In this document: one piece after another, positions 6,288 through 9,631 of the stretch
Layout: each line of letters begins with the position of its first letter
How positions within the stretch are numbered: the stretch's first letter is position 1
From: an uncultured Chlorobiales bacterium
GTDB lineage: Bacteria > Bacteroidota > Chlorobiia > Chlorobiales > Chlorobiaceae
NCBI GenBank assembly: GCA_903901395.1
Contig: CAIUQW010000170.1
Span: forward strand, 1 to 9,631
Direction of reading: 5' to 3'
Length of the DNA: 9,631 nucleotides
The notes under the pieces: model-generated
Told to the model about the DNA's origin: nothing
What the model saw: only the letters and a program-made list of their open reading frames with translations
The model's database searches: none
Translations under genes and position numbers: made by a program

Positions 6288-6886
6288 AACAGCTTATGGA
6301 GAGCGTAAAGGTTCTTTTTCTCGACAGGGATGGCACGATCAATCAGGATATTGGCAGTTACGTCGCGAGCCGTGATAAGTTCGTGCTGATCGACCGTGCG
6401 GACGAGGCCATCGCGATTGCGCGCGAGGCGGGCTTCCGCATCGTGATCATCACCAACCAGGCGGGCATCGCGCGCGGCATCGTCACGCCGCGTGAGGTCG
6501 AGGATGTCAACGACTACCTCAACGAGCTGCTGGCGCTGCGCCACACCTCGTTCGACCGCTGCTACTACTGCCCGGCGCACCCCAACTACCCCCATCCCGA
6601 GTACGACCAGTTCATGGATCGCCGCAAACCCTCGCCGCTCATGGTGGAGCAGGCCATCGCCGACCTGCGCGAGGAGGGGTTCGAGGTGGATCGCGAGGCG
6701 TCGTTCTTCATCGGCGACAAGGTGATCGACATCGAGTGCGGCCAGCGCGCCGGGCTGAAGACGATCCTCGTCAGAACCGGCCACAACGAAGAGGCGCTCT
6801 GCCACGAGCGCGGAATTTCACCGGATCATGTCGCTGACGATCTTTACCAGGCAGTGACGGGGTTTGTGCTGGCGGGAAAGGAGTGA
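6284..6886 (+). CDS. gmhB: GmhB-like HAD phosphatase (heptose bisphosphate phosphatase type)
   Basis: A 200-residue HAD-IIIA phosphatase. Catalytic motifs are complete: DRDGTIN (14-20, aspartates 14 and 16), ITNQAGIARG (56-65), RRKPSP (113-118, lysine 115) and GDKVIDIECG (144-153, aspartates 145 and 149). Overall the sequence follows D-glycero-D-manno-heptose 1,7-bisphosphate 7-phosphatase, which serves lipopolysaccharide core or S-layer heptose synthesis; a HisB-N-like histidinol phosphatase is the main alternative. The zinc loop is odd. The family's C-P-H-H-P reads CPAHP (96-100), and the C-D-C before RKP reads MDR (111-113), so only one of four expected ligands is retained. The start at 6284 shares ATGA with the glgA stop, suggesting translational coupling; an ATG at 6296 (giving MESVKVLFLDRDG) is an alternative, and neither has a clear Shine-Dalgarno sequence. 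Confidence 0.82.
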   Translation: MKQLMESVKVLFLDRDGTINQDIGSYVASRDKFVLIDRADEAIAIAREAGFRIVIITNQAGIARGIVTPREVEDVNDYLNELLALRHTSFDRCYYCPAHPNYPHPEYDQFMDRRKPSPLMVEQAIADLREEGFEVDREASFFIGDKVIDIECGQRAGLKTILVRTGHNEEALCHERGISPDHVADDLYQAVTGFVLAGKE

Positions 6887-6945
6887 AAGGACGGCAGATT
6901 GGATCGATTTTGGTTTGCCAGAGTGAATAACGAGCGAGGCTCCCG

Positions 6946-8073
6946 ATGATTTGCCTGTATGTTCACATTCCTTTCTGCCGGGAGCGTTGTCCGTACTGCG
7001 ATTTTTTTCTCGTCACCAAAGCCGGATTTGTCGAGCGCTTTTTCGAGGCGCTTGCCGTGGAGACGGCTGCGAAATCGCCGCTCTTTGCGGGCCAGCCTAT
7101 CAAGGCGATTCATTTCGGCGGCGGCACTCCGTCGCTGGTTTCACCCTCCTTCATCGAAAGCTGGCTGTCGCAGGTTGCCAGCCTTGCCGGACTCTCCGCT
7201 GAAACCGAAATCACCCTCGAAGCCAATCCTGAAGACCTTTCGTCCGACTCGCTCGATGCGCTGAAAGCGGTTGGCGTCAACCGGCTGAGCATTGGCGTGC
7301 AGTCGTTTACTGACCGCAAGCTCAGGGCGCTCGGGCGGGCGCATTCGGCTGACGACGCTCTTCGGACGGTCGCCGGGGCGCTCGACCGCTTTCCTTCCGT
7401 GAGTATCGATCTGATGTGTGGCGCGGAGGGCGAGACGCTCGCCGAATGGGAGCTCGATCTGCGCGCGGCGCTCAGGCTTCGTCCGCACCACGTTTCGGTT
7501 TATATGCTCACGCTTGAAGAGAAAACCCGCCTTTGGCGCGATGTGCGGAAAGGGCTGCGCGACCTTCCTGGCGAGGAGGTGCAGGCGGCGATGTACCGGA
7601 GGGCGGCGGAAATACTGTGTGGTGCGGGATACCGCCATTACGAGATTTCCAACTTCGCGCTCGAAGGGCATCACTCGCGTTACAACCTCGCGAGCTGGAT
7701 GCGCGAGCCGTACATCGGTTTCGGCCCGGCGGCGCACAGCTTTGTCGTCGATTCCGGGGCGGAGAGGCGCTTCTCGAACGCCACCAGCCTGACGCGCTAC
7801 CTTGCCGATCCCGCGGGCGCGGTCGATTTTCGCGAGACGCTGACCGAAGCGCAGCACTTCGACGAGGAGGTTTTTCTCTCCCTGAGAATCCGCAAGCCGC
7901 TCGCTGTTGAGTTTTTGCGAAAAGGGGATAAATTAGGGCATCAGCATCTCGATTCTGTCCTTGATACGCTACAGGAAAAAGGGTGGATCGCGCTCGAATC
8001 CGGCGAAGTCACGCTGACCGAAGCGGGCTTTCTTTTCGCCGACCTCGTCGCCTCGGAACTGCTTTCGGAGTGA
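6946..8073 (+). CDS. hemW: HemW-type radical SAM protein (haem chaperone, HemN-like)
   Basis: A 375-residue radical SAM protein of the HemN/HemW family. The N-terminus YVHIPFCRERCPYCDFF carries the CxxxCxxC cluster at cysteines 11, 15 and 18, binding a 4Fe-4S cluster and S-adenosylmethionine. It is followed by HFGGGTPS (56-63), LEANPEDL, RLSIGVQSF and the C-terminal YEISNFA and GFGPAAHS segments. The residue after the cluster is DFF, not the extra cysteine (CxxCGC) of oxygen-independent coproporphyrinogen oxidase HemN. That, plus the shorter length, points to HemW, which inserts haem into respiratory proteins in other bacteria; older annotation would call it HemN. The start at 6946 has GCGAGG six bases before it and lies 59 bp after the phosphatase gene. 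The protein is complete. Confidence 0.9.
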   Translation: MICLYVHIPFCRERCPYCDFFLVTKAGFVERFFEALAVETAAKSPLFAGQPIKAIHFGGGTPSLVSPSFIESWLSQVASLAGLSAETEITLEANPEDLSSDSLDALKAVGVNRLSIGVQSFTDRKLRALGRAHSADDALRTVAGALDRFPSVSIDLMCGAEGETLAEWELDLRAALRLRPHHVSVYMLTLEEKTRLWRDVRKGLRDLPGEEVQAAMYRRAAEILCGAGYRHYEISNFALEGHHSRYNLASWMREPYIGFGPAAHSFVVDSGAERRFSNATSLTRYLADPAGAVDFRETLTEAQHFDEEVFLSLRIRKPLAVEFLRKGDKLGHQHLDSVLDTLQEKGWIALESGEVTLTEAGFLFADLVASELLSE

Positions 8074-8111
8074 GCGCACGGCTGATACGAATCGTCAACA
8101 ACCTGTCTCGA

Positions 8112-9631
8112 ATGACACACCGAAACGTGAACCGGATCACTGCCGCCGGTATATTTCTTGTCGCCGAAGCGGTCTATCTCTCGACGATGGCCCCGACCTT
8201 TTCGTTCTGGGATTGTGGTGAGGTGATCGCCACCTCCTACACCCTCGGCATTCCGCATCCTCCCGGTGCGCCACTCTACCTGCTTGTCGGCCATCTCTTC
8301 TCGCATCTTCCTTTCTTTCACGACATTGGCGCTCGCATCAACTTCTTCAGCACGCTGCTCAGTTCGGCCACCATCATGCTGACCTGGCTGATCATCGTCA
8401 GGCTGATCACGCTGTACCGGGGGTCGAAGCCCGACGGGTGGAGTCTGCCGGAGAAGATCGCGGCTTATGGTGGCGCGGCGGTGGGCGCTCTCTCGCTCGC
8501 TTTTTCCGAGAGCTTCTGGTTCAACGCCACGGAAACCGGCCTCTGGGCGGCCTCCTCCTTTCTGACCGCCACCATCTTCTGGATGATGCTTTGCTGGTAC
8601 GAAGAGGATCCCGCGCCCGGCAGCGAGCGGTGGCTGCTTGGCGTGATGTACATGATCGGCCTCTCCATCGGCGTGCACCTGCTCTGCCTGCTCGCGCTCT
8701 TCGCGCTGGTACTGATCTACTACTTCAAGAAGTATCCGGTTACATCGAAGTCGTTTGGCCTGATGGCGCTCTTCAGTCTCGGGCTGTTTTTTCTGATCTA
8801 CAAGCTGATCATCAAGGGAATACCGGTGCTGCTCGTGCTCACCTCGTGGTGGGGCATGGGCCTCTTCGTCGCGGCGCTGGCGTTCGGCATCTGGTACAGC
8901 CACCGGAAGCGCCTCGCGCTGCTGAACCTCGGCTTGCTCTCGGCGGTGCTGCTCGTGCTCGGCTACACCTCCTACATGCTGATCTTCGTACGCGCCCACG
9001 CCGGGCCGCCGATCAACGAGAACGATCCCTCGACGCTCCAGGCGTTCTTCTCCTACGTCAACCGCGAGCAGTACGGCGAGTGGCCGCTCTGGCCGCGCCG
9101 CTGGTCGCCCGAACCGGTCTATCAATATTATTACGAGCGCTATTCGAGCGAATTCGACTACTTCTGGCGCTACCAGCTCAACCAGATGTACCTGCGCTAC
9201 TTCGGATGGCAGTTCATCGGACGCTCCGCCGATGTCGAAGGCGCGGTGGTCGATTGGAGCAAGCTTTGGGGATTGCCGTTCCTCGCGGGCGTTTTCGGCG
9301 CGTGGTCTCATTTCAAAAAGAACTGGAAGATGGCGCTGCCGGTGGCCACGCTGTTTCTCATGACCGGCGTGATTCTCCTCGTCTATCTCAACCAGCCGGA
9401 GCCGCAGCCGCGCGAACGCGACTACAGCTACGTCGGCAGTTTCTTCGCCTTCGCGCTCTGGATCGGCATCGGCGTCGAAAGCCTCTTTTCCTGGCTCTCC
9501 GAAAAGCTGAAGTCGCTGACTCCCGCTCATCGCCGCTGGCTCGCCGTCGCGGTGGTGGCCTCCGGCCTGCTCTCGATCAACGGGCGGATGCTCATGGCCA
9601 ACTATCGCACCCATGACCGCTCCGGCAACTA
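8112..9631 (+). CDS. DUF2723 (GT117/TMEM260-type) membrane glycosyltransferase, 5' part
   Basis: The first 506 codons of a polytopic membrane protein; the 3' end is outside the window. It starts MTHRNVNRITAAGIFLV with a first membrane helix, then SFWDCGEVIATSYTLGIPHP (31-50), the hallmark of DUF2723, with the D34/E37 acidic pair expected of GT-C enzymes and HPPG at 49-52. Several further hydrophobic helices follow, and late in the window PRERDYSYVGSFFAFALWIG, also conserved in the family. Human TMEM260 is an O-mannosyltransferase, and the bacterial members are classed with GT117; the bacterial substrate here is unknown. The ATG at 8112 is chosen because family members start M-T-x-x-x-(I/V)-N. 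A GTG at 8070, sharing GTGA with the hemW stop, would add 14 residues and allow translational coupling. It is the fourth gene of the unit begun by glgA. Confidence 0.88.
   Translation, partial: MTHRNVNRITAAGIFLVAEAVYLSTMAPTFSFWDCGEVIATSYTLGIPHPPGAPLYLLVGHLFSHLPFFHDIGARINFFSTLLSSATIMLTWLIIVRLITLYRGSKPDGWSLPEKIAAYGGAAVGALSLAFSESFWFNATETGLWAASSFLTATIFWMMLCWYEEDPAPGSERWLLGVMYMIGLSIGVHLLCLLALFALVLIYYFKKYPVTSKSFGLMALFSLGLFFLIYKLIIKGIPVLLVLTSWWGMGLFVAALAFGIWYSHRKRLALLNLGLLSAVLLVLGYTSYMLIFVRAHAGPPINENDPSTLQAFFSYVNREQYGEWPLWPRRWSPEPVYQYYYERYSSEFDYFWRYQLNQMYLRYFGWQFIGRSADVEGAVVDWSKLWGLPFLAGVFGAWSHFKKNWKMALPVATLFLMTGVILLVYLNQPEPQPRERDYSYVGSFFAFALWIGIGVESLFSWLSEKLKSLTPAHRRWLAVAVVASGLLSINGRMLMANYRTHDRSGN

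Noticed and set aside
7941..9614. Long minus-strand open frame (557 codons) opposite hemW and the DUF2723 gene
   Set aside because: It is rich in Arg, Glu, His and Gln with no domain pattern, the signature of a shadow frame opposite GC-rich codons. The plus strand has clear family motifs over the whole span.
8438..9616. Plus-strand open frame (392 codons) within the DUF2723 gene
   Set aside because: It is arginine/alanine-rich and low in recognisable features. The frame starting at 8112 carries FWDCGE, HPPG and PRERDY motifs and must be the real gene.

Overview
The window looks like a chromosomal segment from a green sulfur bacterium (Chlorobiaceae, probably Chlorobaculum-like). The pointers are a BchJ-type V4R bacteriochlorophyll protein, a glycogen synthase of the divergent kind that I associate with this group, a PTGGPxD-type lipoprotein and a DUF2723 membrane glycosyltransferase (both typical of the Bacteroidota/Chlorobiota lineage), and GC-rich core genes. 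The species is inferred from protein character, not from any search.

Left edge (1-690): the 3' two thirds of aspartate-semialdehyde dehydrogenase (asd), closed by a strong intrinsic terminator. Accessory region (about 690-2320): clearly more AT-rich than its surroundings. It holds an overlapping two-gene unit (DUF4160 followed by DUF2442, a candidate toxin-antitoxin-like pair). About 1 kb with little or no coding follows, carrying two small REP-like palindromes, a 221-bp MITE-like element with perfect 16-bp terminal inverted repeats and a second inverted repeat nested inside, a perfect 17-bp hairpin, and a possible hydrophobic micropeptide. It ends in a terminator shared with the next, convergent unit.

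Minus-strand unit (2330-4695): a 583-residue Ig-like (SbsA/Big_5-type) lipoprotein, best started at a GTG with a good Shine-Dalgarno sequence, then bchJ 38 bp downstream. They are probably cotranscribed and end at the terminator at 2281-2315.

Plus-strand unit (4821 to the right edge): glgA, a GmhB-like HAD phosphatase (4-bp ATGA overlap), hemW and a DUF2723/GT117-type polytopic membrane protein that runs off the window. The tight spacing suggests one operon combining glucan synthesis, sugar-phosphate hydrolysis, haem-related radical-SAM chemistry and membrane glycosyl transfer. No single pathway joins all four, so this may be a housekeeping operon rather than a functional one.

I see no convincing new defence or mobile system. 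The points most worth a second look are the GlgA that lacks canonical ADP-glucose-binding motifs, the GmhB-like protein without the family's zinc ligands, the small overlapping DUF pair, and the nested non-autonomous repeat element beside it.
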